The notes below the pieces were generated by a model. The model ran no database searches, was not told the DNA's origin, and was given only the letters and a program-made list of their open reading frames with translations. From the NCBI GenBank assembly GCA_945870425.1, contig CAMBSD010000013.1:28772-92771 (forward strand): DNA of 64,000 bases, given 5' to 3'. The stretch's first letter is position 1; each line of letters begins with the position of its first letter. Below are positions 1 to 9,942 of this stretch, in pieces. A program made the position numbers and the translations under genes. The stretch comes from Chitinophaga pinensis (GTDB lineage Bacteria > Bacteroidota > Bacteroidia > UKL13-3).

Positions 1-1213
1 TCCATTAAATATGAAAGGGTTATTAGCACTGTTATGCGGATGCTATTGACAATTACCATATTTAATAAACTTTCTTTATAATCGAAATATTTGTATAAAT
101 CCCAGATTTTAAGAATCGGGAAATGTAATACATATAAAGCATAAGATATAGGGGCAACATACAAAAATACACCCATTAATTGATTAAAACCTATAAGTTG
201 AAAACGCCACCAAAACAATCCAAAACCTAAAAAGAATACACAAGTTGAAAAATGGATGATTGGTTTTTTTACAATGATGGCTTCAATACCTAAAGCACTT
301 TCAATTTGATGTTGACTAAATTGATAAACCATAAATAAAGCCAATATGGCGAAGTTTGAAGCAATTAGCCATTTCATGTTCTGGAATGTAAAGGTCTTTT
401 GTTTAAAGTAAACATCAGCAGCTTCATAACCTGTCCACCAAATAATGAAATAGGCAAATACAAGTGATGCATGGTTTGGATAAATTATATAGGTAATCCC
501 AGATACAAATGAAATCATAAATGCAGTAAGCAAACGATATGGACTTCTAATCAAAAATTTGTAAAAAACAAAAAATAACATATAAAACCACCACTCATAT
601 GACAAAGACCAAAGTGGCGAGTTACGCATGAAATAAGTGAACCACAAACCTGGTTTGTCAGTTCCATAATCTTGTAACATTAATAGATTCCAATCAATAC
701 CTTTCCATTAAATAATTCAAAAAAATTGCCATCGATAAACGAAATGATAAATGAAACTAGAAAAGCTCCTAACATTACTGGATATATTCGCCTAAAACGT
801 TTAATGAAATAATCTCGGAATGGCACACTCTCGGCACGAGAAGTTGCTATGTATATAACAAAGCCACTTAATAAAAAGAATAATATTACCGACTGTTGTC
901 CAAATCTTAAAGCCTGTCTAATAATTAATGGAGTAGCATCAAACATTTTTAACGTTGGTGAGTATTTACATATGTAATTCAATATTGAATCGATTGGCAT
1001 TATCTGTTGTGCCAAGTCAAGATTTGGATCAAAACTTATTGTGTCAATAAACGCTATTATTTGTTTTTTTGTGATTGTATCCACTGTAATATTATTTATT
1101 TTGCTTTTTACATTACTGTTAAATTGTTGACCAAAACCTTTGAAGGCAAGGCAAGCCAATGCAATGAATAATAGGATAGCTTTAACTGTTTTCAATTTTG
1201 TATTTTTAACCAA
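1..1213 (-). pseudogene. Acyltransferase-3 (OafA/YrhL-like) membrane protein, frameshifted, runs off the left edge
   Basis: Integral-membrane acyltransferase 3 family, which O-acylates cell-surface glycans. The first part (start 1213) reads a hydrophobic N-terminus, then the family segment FGQQSVILFFLLSGFVIY and the basic FIKRFRRIYP stretch, and stops at 680 after LIGIY. The normal continuation (GIDWNLLMLQDYG, then SPLWSLSYEWWFYM and several membrane helices) lies in another frame and stays open to base 1. The frames join only if one base is added near 702-706 (ggaaagg on the minus strand), because the second frame has a stop immediately upstream. The gene is therefore a recent pseudogene, a phase-variable gene, or carries a sequencing or assembly error. 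Residues about 30-85 between the first helix and the LSGF helix are unusual for the family. The true C-terminus is outside the window. Confidence 0.8.
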
Positions 1214-1374
1214 TTCAAACTTAAAACTGCGACATTGATTAACTCGTTTACAACAAATGAATTGTTCATAGATGGCTTATTGTCCACTCAAATATTCATC
1301 ACTCCGACAATAAAAATAAATCATAAATCTAAAGCTAATATTTACTTTCGTAGCATCAACATCAGAAATAACCA

Positions 1375-2631
1375 ATGAAATTAGGAATCCTGTTTAATCA
1401 AGTTATTGAAAGTGCAACCGCTGCATTGCAAGCATTGAACGCTAATAGGATGCGAACTATTTTATCTACATTGGGTGTAACCATTGGCATCTTTTGCATT
1501 ATCATGGTTCTTACCATTGTTGAAAGTTTAGAAATAAATCTTCAAACCAGTGTTGAAAGTTTGGGTAAGGATGTGGTTTTTGTTGAAAAATGGCCATGGG
1601 AGTTTGGCCCTGATTACAAATGGTGGAAATACATGAAGCGGCCTAATCCAACTTTAAATGAATTAAAATCTATACAAGAAAAATCAGAAAATAAATACCC
1701 AAGTATCTTGACTGTTGATCTAGGAGGAAAGTTTGTGAAGTTTGCTAACAATTCTGCCAATGGTGTCAATATTCAAGGAGTGTCTCACTTATATAGCGTG
1801 GTGCGAAATTTTGATTTAATCAGTGGTAGATATTTTACGGAGGCAGAAAGTAACAATGGAAATGATGTTTGCTTAATTGGCAGCGATGTCTTTTCTACTT
1901 TATTTCCAAGTATTCAAGCTATTGGTCAGCATCTTCAAATTGATGGTAAAAAATATGAGGTAATTGGGGTTTTTAAAAAGGAGGGGGAAAGTATTATTGG
2001 GAACAGCCTCGACAATGTCATAGTAATACCCGTAGGCAGTGCTGCAAAAATAGTAAGAATCAATAGTGATAGAGCTAATAGCCGCATACATGTGAAAGCT
2101 ACCCAAGCCAAAAGTATGGATGAAGTAGAAAATGAACTAAGAGGTATGATGCGATCTCTGCGTAAAATTCACCCTGGTCAGGAAGAAAATTTTGCACTTA
2201 ATAAAACCACATTAATAAGTGAACCACTTAAACAAACCTTTGCGGTGGTAAGCATGGGTGGTTGGATTATCGGAGGCTTTGCTATGTTAGTAGGAGGTTT
2301 TGGTATTGCCAATATAATGTTTGTTTCTGTAAAAGAAAGAACCAATCAGATTGGCATAAAGAAATCATTAGGTGCTAAGAATTATTTTATTCTTATTGAG
2401 TTTTTAACGGAAGCTATTTTATTATGCGTTTTTGGAGGTATTGTTGGTATCTCCATTGTTTATATACTTACTCTTATTATTCAACATACAATAGAGTTTA
2501 ATGTATTTCTTACTTCCAAAAATGTACTCACTGGTTTGATGGTGAGTATTGTCATCGGCACCATCTCTGGATTTTTGCCTGCTTGGTCTGCATCTAAACT
2601 CAATCCAGTTGACGCCATAAGAAGTAAATAA
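1375..2631 (+). CDS. ABC transporter permease, MacB/FtsX type
   Basis: 418 aa, the usual size for a MacB-type permease without a fused ATPase. One membrane helix at about residues 28-50 follows the typical NRMRTILSTLGVTIGI segment. A periplasmic MacB-PCD domain of about 240 residues comes next, then three helices near 296-316, 340-365 and 385-405, ending with the family-typical PVDAIRSK. The KERTNQIGIKKSLGA coupling segment that contacts the ATPase is present. Family knowledge suggests mechanotransmission or efflux of small molecules, lipoproteins or peptides across the envelope; the substrate cannot be told. No ATP-binding subunit lies beside it, so the ATPase must be encoded elsewhere. A TACTTTCG box at 1343-1350 is a plausible -7 element. 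Confidence 0.85.
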   Translation: MKLGILFNQVIESATAALQALNANRMRTILSTLGVTIGIFCIIMVLTIVESLEINLQTSVESLGKDVVFVEKWPWEFGPDYKWWKYMKRPNPTLNELKSIQEKSENKYPSILTVDLGGKFVKFANNSANGVNIQGVSHLYSVVRNFDLISGRYFTEAESNNGNDVCLIGSDVFSTLFPSIQAIGQHLQIDGKKYEVIGVFKKEGESIIGNSLDNVIVIPVGSAAKIVRINSDRANSRIHVKATQAKSMDEVENELRGMMRSLRKIHPGQEENFALNKTTLISEPLKQTFAVVSMGGWIIGGFAMLVGGFGIANIMFVSVKERTNQIGIKKSLGAKNYFILIEFLTEAILLCVFGGIVGISIVYILTLIIQHTIEFNVFLTSKNVLTGLMVSIVIGTISGFLPAWSASKLNPVDAIRSK

Positions 2632-2665
2632 AACAGGCTGAATATAAACCCCAGCCAATTTTTAG

Positions 2666-3376
2666 CTATCTCATATTGTGATATATTTTTGTTACATCAT
2701 CATCTTCGTCTATCAAGTCAAGCAGCACATTTACTTCGTTTTCATGCTCTTCACTCACTTCAACAAAAGTAGTTGGAATCCTCATCAATTCAGCATTTAT
2801 GATTTCTATTTTTCTTTCTTCAAGGGCCTGTTGCATAGCGCCAAACTCGGTAAAAGGAACTGATAACATCAAATGACCTTCGCCATCATCTTCCACTTCT
2901 TCCAAACCGTAATCAATCATCTCTAATTCGAATTCTTCAATTGACGCTCCATTAGGTTTAATTTTGAAAATACCTTTACGCTCAAATAGGAAATCCAATG
3001 AACCAGATACCATCAATTGTCCACCCTTTTTATTAAAGTAACTTCTGAGGTTGGCTACTGTTCTAGTTGGGTTATCGGTAGCTGTTTCTATTACGATGGC
3101 AACGCTGTGCAAACCCTTTCCTTCATATACCACTTCTTGAAAATCCTTATCCTGCTTGCTGCTAGCTCTTTGTATAGCTCCATCAATATTAGCTTTTGGC
3201 ATGTTAACTGCTTTGGCATTTGCGATTATCACGCGAAGTCTAGAGTTGTTTTCAGGTTCTGGACCCCCAGCTTTCACTGCTATAGCAATCTCTTTTCCAA
3301 TTTTTGTAAAGGCTCTACTGTTTCTTGAGTTGTTAGCAAACATTTTGTGCTTGCGTTTTTCAAATGCTCTTCCCAT
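2666..3376 (-). CDS. YebC/PmpR family DNA-binding regulator
   Basis: 236 aa, close to the usual 235-250 aa. It starts MGRAFEKRKHKMFANN, an N-terminal signature of the Bacteroidota members, and contains the conserved basic segment NMPKANIDGAIQRAS followed by YEGKG and a long acidic C-terminal domain. The family is cytoplasmic. Members act as transcription regulators, and recent work on relatives links them to translation at difficult peptide stretches; which role applies here is not visible. It stands alone, convergent with the permease gene, with the 3' ends about 35 bp apart and no clear terminator between them. Confidence 0.93.
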   Translation of the reverse strand: MGRAFEKRKHKMFANNSRNSRAFTKIGKEIAIAVKAGGPEPENNSRLRVIIANAKAVNMPKANIDGAIQRASSKQDKDFQEVVYEGKGLHSVAIVIETATDNPTRTVANLRSYFNKKGGQLMVSGSLDFLFERKGIFKIKPNGASIEEFELEMIDYGLEEVEDDGEGHLMLSVPFTEFGAMQQALEERKIEIINAELMRIPTTFVEVSEEHENEVNVLLDLIDEDDDVTKIYHNMR

Positions 3377-3490
3377 TTTATATGTCTGTTATTCTTTTTA
3401 TATTCTTTGATATTGAATTGTTAAAACGTTGCAGTGAAAATTCGTCAAAAATTCTAAATTCTTTATTTTACATTGCTAATTCTAAATTCA

Positions 3491-4282
3491 TTAAAACCCA
3501 TCACCATCCAATAGGTTGCCTAAGCCACCTAAAATACTGCCTTGTTCTTTGCCCCCTCTGATGCCATATTGCATGATTCTTCCTGCTAATCTGCTTATTG
3601 GTAAAGATTGAATCCAAACTTTTCCGGGACCTCTTAAGGTGGCAAAGAAAACGCCTTCACCGCCAAACAAGGTATTTTTAATTCCACCCACAAATTGAAT
3701 ATCATAATCTACATCTTTGGTAAAGGCTACAATACAACCCGTATCTATTTTCAACAATTCGCCAGCCTGCAATTCACGCTCTTCAACATGACCACCTGCA
3801 TGAACAAATGCCATCCCATCACCTTCAAGTTTTTCCATAATAAATCCTTCACCACCAAACAAGCCAGTGCCAAGCTTTTTTTGAAATTCAATGCCAATAC
3901 TAACACCTTTAGCAGCGCATAAGAAAGCATCTTTCTGACAAATAATCCTATTGCCCAATCTATGTAAATCCAAAGGTATGATTTTGCCCGGGTAAGGAGC
4001 AGCAAATGTAACTTGTCTTTTGCCCTGACTAATATTGGTGTAAGCAGTCATGAATAAACTTTCACCTGTTAGCATGCGTTTGCCTGCTGACATCAATTTA
4101 CCTAAGATGCCTCCTTGCTGTTGGCTCCCATCTCCAAAAATGGTATTCATTTGCACACCATCATTCATCATCATGAAGCTCCCTGGCTCTGCCATTATGG
4201 TTTCTTCAGGATCTAATTCAATTTCTACACATTGCATTTCGCTACCGAAAATACGGTAATCTATTTCATGGTTATTAATCAT
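3491..4282 (-). CDS. AIM24 / TIGR00266 family protein
   Basis: 263 aa, soluble, without signal peptide. Family landmarks are the N-terminal VEIELDPEETIMAEPGSFMMM, the central glycine-rich MLTGESLFMTAYTN, and the C-terminal GPGKVWIQSLPISRLAGRI. The protein is a beta-sandwich, related to the mitochondrial biogenesis factor Aim24 and widespread in bacteria. Its biochemical role is unknown; no catalytic residues can be named. Monocistronic on the minus strand, divergent from the NAD(P)-binding protein gene at 4392. Confidence 0.85.
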   Translation of the reverse strand: MINNHEIDYRIFGSEMQCVEIELDPEETIMAEPGSFMMMNDGVQMNTIFGDGSQQQGGILGKLMSAGKRMLTGESLFMTAYTNISQGKRQVTFAAPYPGKIIPLDLHRLGNRIICQKDAFLCAAKGVSIGIEFQKKLGTGLFGGEGFIMEKLEGDGMAFVHAGGHVEERELQAGELLKIDTGCIVAFTKDVDYDIQFVGGIKNTLFGGEGVFFATLRGPGKVWIQSLPISRLAGRIMQYGIRGGKEQGSILGGLGNLLDGDGF

Positions 4283-4391
4283 AGAGGTGATAAATTTTGA
4301 GGCGAAAGTATAAAAAATGTTACAATCAACATCGCGGTTGTAATGCCAAATTGAAAATATGTCCCTAATTATTTATATTGCGTACTCATAA

Positions 4392-5051
4392 ATGAAAAAA
4401 GCAATAGTCATAGGAGCAACAGGATTGGTTGGCAAAAACTTAGTTTACCAATTACTTAAAAGTAATGATTATTCTAAAGTAGTATTAGTTTTACGAAAGG
4501 AAATGGTCATTAGTGACCCCAAACTAGAGCAACATATTATCAATTTTGATAATATGTCTGAATATGCTGATTTGTTTAAGGTTGACGAGGTGTTTTGTTG
4601 TTTAGGAAGCACCATAAAAAAAGCTGAAACAAAAGAAGCTTTTGAAAAAGTAGATCGCTATTATTGCTTTATGGCCGCGACATTAGCCCGCGCTAATGGT
4701 GTTACACATTTTTTAATGGTATCGGCTTTAGGCGCCAACAAGTATTCAAACATTTTTTATAATAGGGTTAAGGGTGAGGCTGAAGATGATGTGGATAAAT
4801 TAGGATTTTTGTGTACCAGTATTTTTAGACCATCTTTGCTTACCGGCTCTCGATCAGAATTTAGGTTTAGTGAATGGTTAGGTATTTTGATAATGAAGCC
4901 CTTCACTGTTTTCTTAAAAGGCAAACTTCAAAAATACGCGCTCATTAGTGGCGAAAACGTGGCAAAGGCCATGGTGAAAAGTGCCTCCTTGTATAGGGGT
5001 GGAAAACATATTTATGAGGGAGATAAGATAATTAACCTCTTAAATATTTAA
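4392..5051 (+). CDS. NAD(P)H-binding Rossmann protein (HTATIP2/NmrA-like)
   Basis: 219 aa, short-chain-dehydrogenase-like atypical family. The dinucleotide-binding motif GATGLVGKNLV is at residues 8-18. CCLGSTIKKAETKEAFEKVD and SALGANKYSNIFYNRVKGEAE (the YxxxK-like element) follow, then FRPSLLTGSRSEFR. This pattern is typical of proteins resembling human HTATIP2/TIP30 and bacterial YbjT-like oxidoreductases. The substrate is unknown. The gene is single and followed by tRNA-His about 70 bp downstream, which has its own promoter. Confidence 0.82.
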   Translation: MKKAIVIGATGLVGKNLVYQLLKSNDYSKVVLVLRKEMVISDPKLEQHIINFDNMSEYADLFKVDEVFCCLGSTIKKAETKEAFEKVDRYYCFMAATLARANGVTHFLMVSALGANKYSNIFYNRVKGEAEDDVDKLGFLCTSIFRPSLLTGSRSEFRFSEWLGILIMKPFTVFLKGKLQKYALISGENVAKAMVKSASLYRGGKHIYEGDKIINLLNI

Positions 5052-5068
5052 TTTTTTTAGCACAAAGT

Positions 5069-5099
5069 TTTGTCTATACACTCTGCATCCTTACATTTG
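5069..5099 (+). promoter_or_regulatory. Bacteroidota-type promoter for tRNA-His
   Basis: TTTG at 5069-5072 and TACATTTG at 5092-5099 are separated by 19 bp. This matches the known Bacteroidota housekeeping consensus (TTTG, about N19, TAnnTTTG) at every fixed position. Transcription would start about 7 bp further on, roughly 15 bp before the tRNA. Best promoter in the window. Confidence 0.8.
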
Positions 5100-5120
5100 C
5101 ACTCTCAAAAAAAATAAATG

Positions 5121-5197
5121 GTGGTTTTAGCTCAGTTGGTTAGAGCGCCTGATTGTGGTTCAGGAGGTCGTGGGTTCGAGCCCCATATTCCACCCCA
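5121..5197 (+). tRNA. tRNA-His (anticodon GTG)
   Basis: The cloverleaf reads directly: D arm GCTC...GAGC, anticodon stem CCTGA/TCAGG closing a 7-nt loop with anticodon GTG, T arm GTGGG-TTCGAGC-CCCAT, and an encoded CCA at 5195-5197. The base before the 5' end (5120) is G and the discriminator (5194) is C, which supplies the G-1:C73 pair typical of histidine tRNAs. The acceptor stem GTGGTTT/ATTCCAC pairs at positions 1-4 and 7, but positions 5 and 6 face U with U. The isoacceptor assignment is secure. The histidyl-tRNA synthetase gene lies about 11.7 kb downstream. Confidence 0.95.
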
Positions 5198-5202
5198 AAA
5201 TA

Positions 5203-5233
5203 AAAAAAGCCTTGAACTTCAAGGCTTTTTTTA
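5203..5233 (+). terminator. Rho-independent terminator after tRNA-His
   Basis: Arms AAGCCTTG and CAAGGCTT enclose a short loop and are followed by a run of seven T. It sits 6 bp after the tRNA CCA end. Confidence 0.85.
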
Positions 5234-5406
5234 TGTCTTTTCTGGAGATTTTTCGTTTGTTAGTTTAATTAGTCATTTATTTTATTTAATCTATTATGCT
5301 GATTATTTACCACAAAAAATGAATTGATATCTTCTATGGCATACCTTAAAACCACCAATTGTAGCTTCCATAATTTTTTTATGCCCTAAATGACAAGAAA
5401 ATAACA

Positions 5407-5435
5407 TTTGCTTATTTCTTATCTTCTTACTTTTG
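5407..5435 (+). promoter_or_regulatory. Putative promoter of the Rieske protein gene
   Basis: TTTG at 5407-5410 and TACTTTTG at 5428-5435, 17 bp apart, resemble the Bacteroidota consensus with a slightly short spacer. A start site near 5442 would leave almost no leader before the ATG at 5448, which argues against the upstream in-frame TTG at 5433 as start. Confidence 0.5.
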
Positions 5436-5447
5436 AATCAAAAGAAA

Positions 5448-5870
5448 ATGATTATGGACAGAAAAGAATTTTTATCGCAAATGGGCCTTGGAGTGGCTTC
5501 CTTGCTTGTGCCAGTTTGCATTGGTGGTTTGTCTAGTTGCTCAAAAGTAGGTTCTGGAACGCCTGCACCCAGCAATGTTGATTTTACCATTGATACTAGC
5601 AAAGGGGCCTTGTCTGTAAATGGCGGTTACTTATTACAAAGTGGTGTAATTGTAGCAAGAACTAAAACAGGAACATTTATAGCTGTTTCGGCTGCCTGCA
5701 CACACGAAGGAACGAACGTAAACTATAGTTCGTCAAGTGCTAGTTTTATTTGCCCTAATCATGGTGCTAGATTCAATGAGTCAGGTGCAGTAACACAAGG
5801 ACCCGCTTCAAAAAGTTTAACCAAATATAACACTATCCTAACTGGCATGAGCTTGAGGGTTTATTCATAA
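5448..5870 (+). CDS. Rieske [2Fe-2S] domain protein, exported
   Basis: 140 aa from the ATG at 5448 (an upstream TTG at 5433 would overlap the promoter). The N-terminus MIMDRKEFLSQMGLGVASLL is an export signal; the following LSSC could be a lipobox, making this a lipoprotein. The Rieske cluster ligands are in CTHEG (Cys-x-His) and CPNHG (Cys-x2-His). The first motif is the short type found in ferredoxin-like Rieske proteins, without the disulfide cysteines of cytochrome bc1 proteins. It probably transfers electrons in the periplasm; the partner is unknown, since no oxidase or dehydrogenase gene is adjacent. A hairpin terminator follows immediately. Confidence 0.85.
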   Translation: MIMDRKEFLSQMGLGVASLLVPVCIGGLSSCSKVGSGTPAPSNVDFTIDTSKGALSVNGGYLLQSGVIVARTKTGTFIAVSAACTHEGTNVNYSSSSASFICPNHGARFNESGAVTQGPASKSLTKYNTILTGMSLRVYS

Positions 5871-5899
5871 AAAAAGCTGCTCACTGAGCAGCTTTTTTT
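5871..5899. terminator. Bidirectional terminator between the Rieske gene and gyrB
   Basis: Arms AAAAAGCTGCTCA and TGAGCAGCTTTTT are perfectly complementary, with A and T runs on both sides, so the hairpin can end both converging transcripts. Confidence 0.85.
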
Positions 5900-5911
5900 A
5901 TGATTTTAATA

Positions 5912-7900
<1,989 letters not shown>

Positions 7901-8128
7901 TTAGTCTTATAGCCTTGTTTTACCTAATTCTCGAACATATATTTCTTATATGTTTTTCCACATTTTTTACGCACTAATTTAAGTAGCTAATTATGAATAG
8001 CTGAATGAATGTAGGTTTCGAAAAGACCTATGATAATGAAAGGATTGCTTGTAGGAAAATAATGACAAAATATTTAAGGATTCATGAAATAATAATACTG
8101 AACCTATTTAAATGTTTTTAACTTATAG

Positions 8129-8593
8129 TTAGGCTAGAGATCTTCTTAAATCCCTATCCACATCACGCGATTTGATGCTTTCTCTTTTGTCAAATTCTTT
8201 CTTTCCTTGTCCTACTGCTATTTCAAGTTTTACAAAACCTCTATCGGATAAATAAAGTTTTAATGGAATAATGGCAAAACCCTTTTCAGAGGCTTTGTTT
8301 TTTAGTTTGCGCAGTTCAATTTTTTTGAGCAATAGTTTCCTAACACCAAAGGGCTCGTGGTTGTAATGACCTCCCTGTTTCCAAATCCCCACGTTCATAC
8401 CCTTGATATACAATTCGGTTTTATCTCCTTCTTGTTTCACAAAACAAAAAGCATCACTAATATTGGCATTTCCTTCTCTAATGGATTTTACCTCGGTACC
8501 GCTAAGAACAATACCAGCATTGTATTTGGTATGTAATTGGTATTCAAAGCTCGCTTTTTTGTTAATAATGTGAATTTTCTTTTGTTCTGCCAT
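8129..8593 (-). CDS. smpB: SsrA-binding protein SmpB
   Basis: 154 aa from the ATG at 8593; the in-frame TTG nine bases upstream lies inside the previous gene. The conserved opening INKKASFEYQL, then GIVLSGTEVKSIREG, GKKEFDKRESIKSRD and a basic C-terminal tail identify SmpB. It binds tmRNA and delivers it to stalled ribosomes for trans-translation. The tmRNA gene (ssrA) is not seen here. The gene begins one base after the stop codon of the thioesterase-like gene (TAA-A-ATG), so the two are probably co-translated. Confidence 0.95.
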   Translation of the reverse strand: MAEQKKIHIINKKASFEYQLHTKYNAGIVLSGTEVKSIREGNANISDAFCFVKQEGDKTELYIKGMNVGIWKQGGHYNHEPFGVRKLLLKKIELRKLKNKASEKGFAIIPLKLYLSDRGFVKLEIAVGQGKKEFDKRESIKSRDVDRDLRRSLA

Positions 8594-8594
8594 T

Positions 8595-8990
8595 TTATAC
8601 AATTAGTGAATTGAAAATCTGATTTATCTTTTCTTTTTTTAATATTTTCTGACCTTGTTTGCCGAATGCAATCAATCGTTCTCCTACTTTGGCTTCATAT
8701 GAACAAATTATTTCGTTCTTTGTAAGGCGCTCAACAGTTGCAGTAAAAATCACTTGGTTATTTACGAGTGAAGGACTTTGGTGTTCAATGGTCAAAAATG
8801 TGCCAATTCCCTCTTCATCCTCCTCTTTCATTTCCAACACAAACAACCTGCAACACCATTCAGCATCTCTACCAAGTGCAAATGTAGCATAAACGGGGTG
8901 AACTTGTCCACTATCAAAATTGGCAGTATCAGCATCGTTAACAATTTTAGAAAATGTTTTTCTGTCGCCAACTTTAAATAGGTTTTTCAT
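8595..8990 (-). CDS. FlK-like hotdog thioesterase
   Basis: 131 aa. The pattern V-x-D-x-DTANFDSG, then VYATFALGRDAEWC, then TFLTIEHQSPSLVNNQVIFTA (one helix and a five-strand hotdog layout) resembles the fluoroacetyl-CoA thioesterase FlK family. The HQSP segment matches the EHLAPT position that carries the family's catalytic histidine. The likely role is hydrolysis of a small acyl-CoA, perhaps housekeeping; fluoroacetate chemistry should not be assumed. It precedes smpB by one base. The call rests on recalled pattern similarity, not a search. Confidence 0.65.
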   Translation of the reverse strand: MKNLFKVGDRKTFSKIVNDADTANFDSGQVHPVYATFALGRDAEWCCRLFVLEMKEEDEEGIGTFLTIEHQSPSLVNNQVIFTATVERLTKNEIICSYEAKVGERLIAFGKQGQKILKKEKINQIFNSLIV

Positions 8991-9066
8991 ACCGCGAATA
9001 AAATATTTTCAAAAGAGATTATTCTATTTTTAATATTTTTACTAATCTTGACAAATCCTAGAAACA

Positions 9067-9942
9067 ATGTTTGTAAGCGGTTTTACCATAGCTCGTAATG
9101 TAATAAAGTACGATTACCCAATTAAAGAAGCCATACTTTCGATACTTCCCATGGTAGACGAGATGGTAGTGCTTGTGGGTCATAGCGAGGATGATACCGA
9201 GAATTATATTCGTTCTATCCAAGACCCGAAGATTAAAATTTTCAATTCTGTTTGGGATGATAAATTGAGAGAGGGCGGGAGGGTGCTGGCGGATGAGACT
9301 AATAAGGCATTTGCCAAAATAAACCCTAAGGCAGATTGGGCTTTTTATATTCAGGCAGATGAATGTGTGCACGAAAAATATCATGATGTCATAAAACAAA
9401 CATTACTCAAATATAGACAAAATAAGAGTATTGATGGACTCTTATTCAACTACACCCATTTTTATGGAAGTTATGATTATGTGGCCACTTCGAGAAGTTT
9501 TTATAAGAGTGAGATAAGGATAATTAGAAATGATAAGAATATTCTCTCTCATGGAGATGCTCAAGGTTTCAGGTTTAGCAATGGAAGTAAATTGCATGTT
9601 AAACAAGTTGAAGCCAATATTTTTCACTACGGCTGGGTGAAACACCCAATGAAGATGACTGAAAAAGTGAAGGGTTTTCATAAAATGTGGCACACAGATG
9701 ATTGGATTGAAAGTCAGCAAAACTTGAATAATGAATGGGATTATAATTTGGTGGAAAAGGCTGAAAAGTACTATGAAACCCATCCAATTGTTATGCTTGA
9801 AAGAATCAAATTGAAAAATTGGAATTTTGAGTTTGACCAAAGTAAAGTGAAAGTGAGTTTGAAAAATACTATAATCTATTTGATTGAGAAATATTTGGGT
9901 TATAGCATAGCAGAGTATAAAAATTATATATTGCTCAAATGA
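9067..9942 (+). CDS. Glycosyltransferase family 2-like protein
   Basis: 291 aa, cytoplasmic or membrane-associated. The start VSGFTIARNVIKYDYPIKEAI is the usual opening of GT-A glycosyltransferases that build envelope glycans. MVDEMVVLVGHSEDDT is the second nucleotide-binding strand, and ADWAFYIQADE holds the DxD-like metal site (QADE). The C-terminal half is tyrosine- and tryptophan-rich. The donor and acceptor sugars are not predictable. Its stop codon overlaps the start of the next gene by four bases (ATGA), so it is translationally coupled to the O-antigen-ligase-like gene, which fits a role in surface polysaccharide. Confidence 0.8.
   Translation: MFVSGFTIARNVIKYDYPIKEAILSILPMVDEMVVLVGHSEDDTENYIRSIQDPKIKIFNSVWDDKLREGGRVLADETNKAFAKINPKADWAFYIQADECVHEKYHDVIKQTLLKYRQNKSIDGLLFNYTHFYGSYDYVATSRSFYKSEIRIIRNDKNILSHGDAQGFRFSNGSKLHVKQVEANIFHYGWVKHPMKMTEKVKGFHKMWHTDDWIESQQNLNNEWDYNLVEKAEKYYETHPIVMLERIKLKNWNFEFDQSKVKVSLKNTIIYLIEKYLGYSIAEYKNYILLK

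Noticed and set aside
2422..2658. 78-aa reading frame antisense to the MacB-like permease
   Set aside because: Overlaps the permease C-terminus, has no recognisable features and runs into the convergent intergenic gap.
5118..5327. 69-aa reading frame across the tRNA-His gene
   Set aside because: It overlaps the tRNA and its terminator completely.
9442..9840. 132-aa frame antisense to the glycosyltransferase
   Set aside because: Long only because of the low-GC codon pattern of the real gene; no start region or family features.
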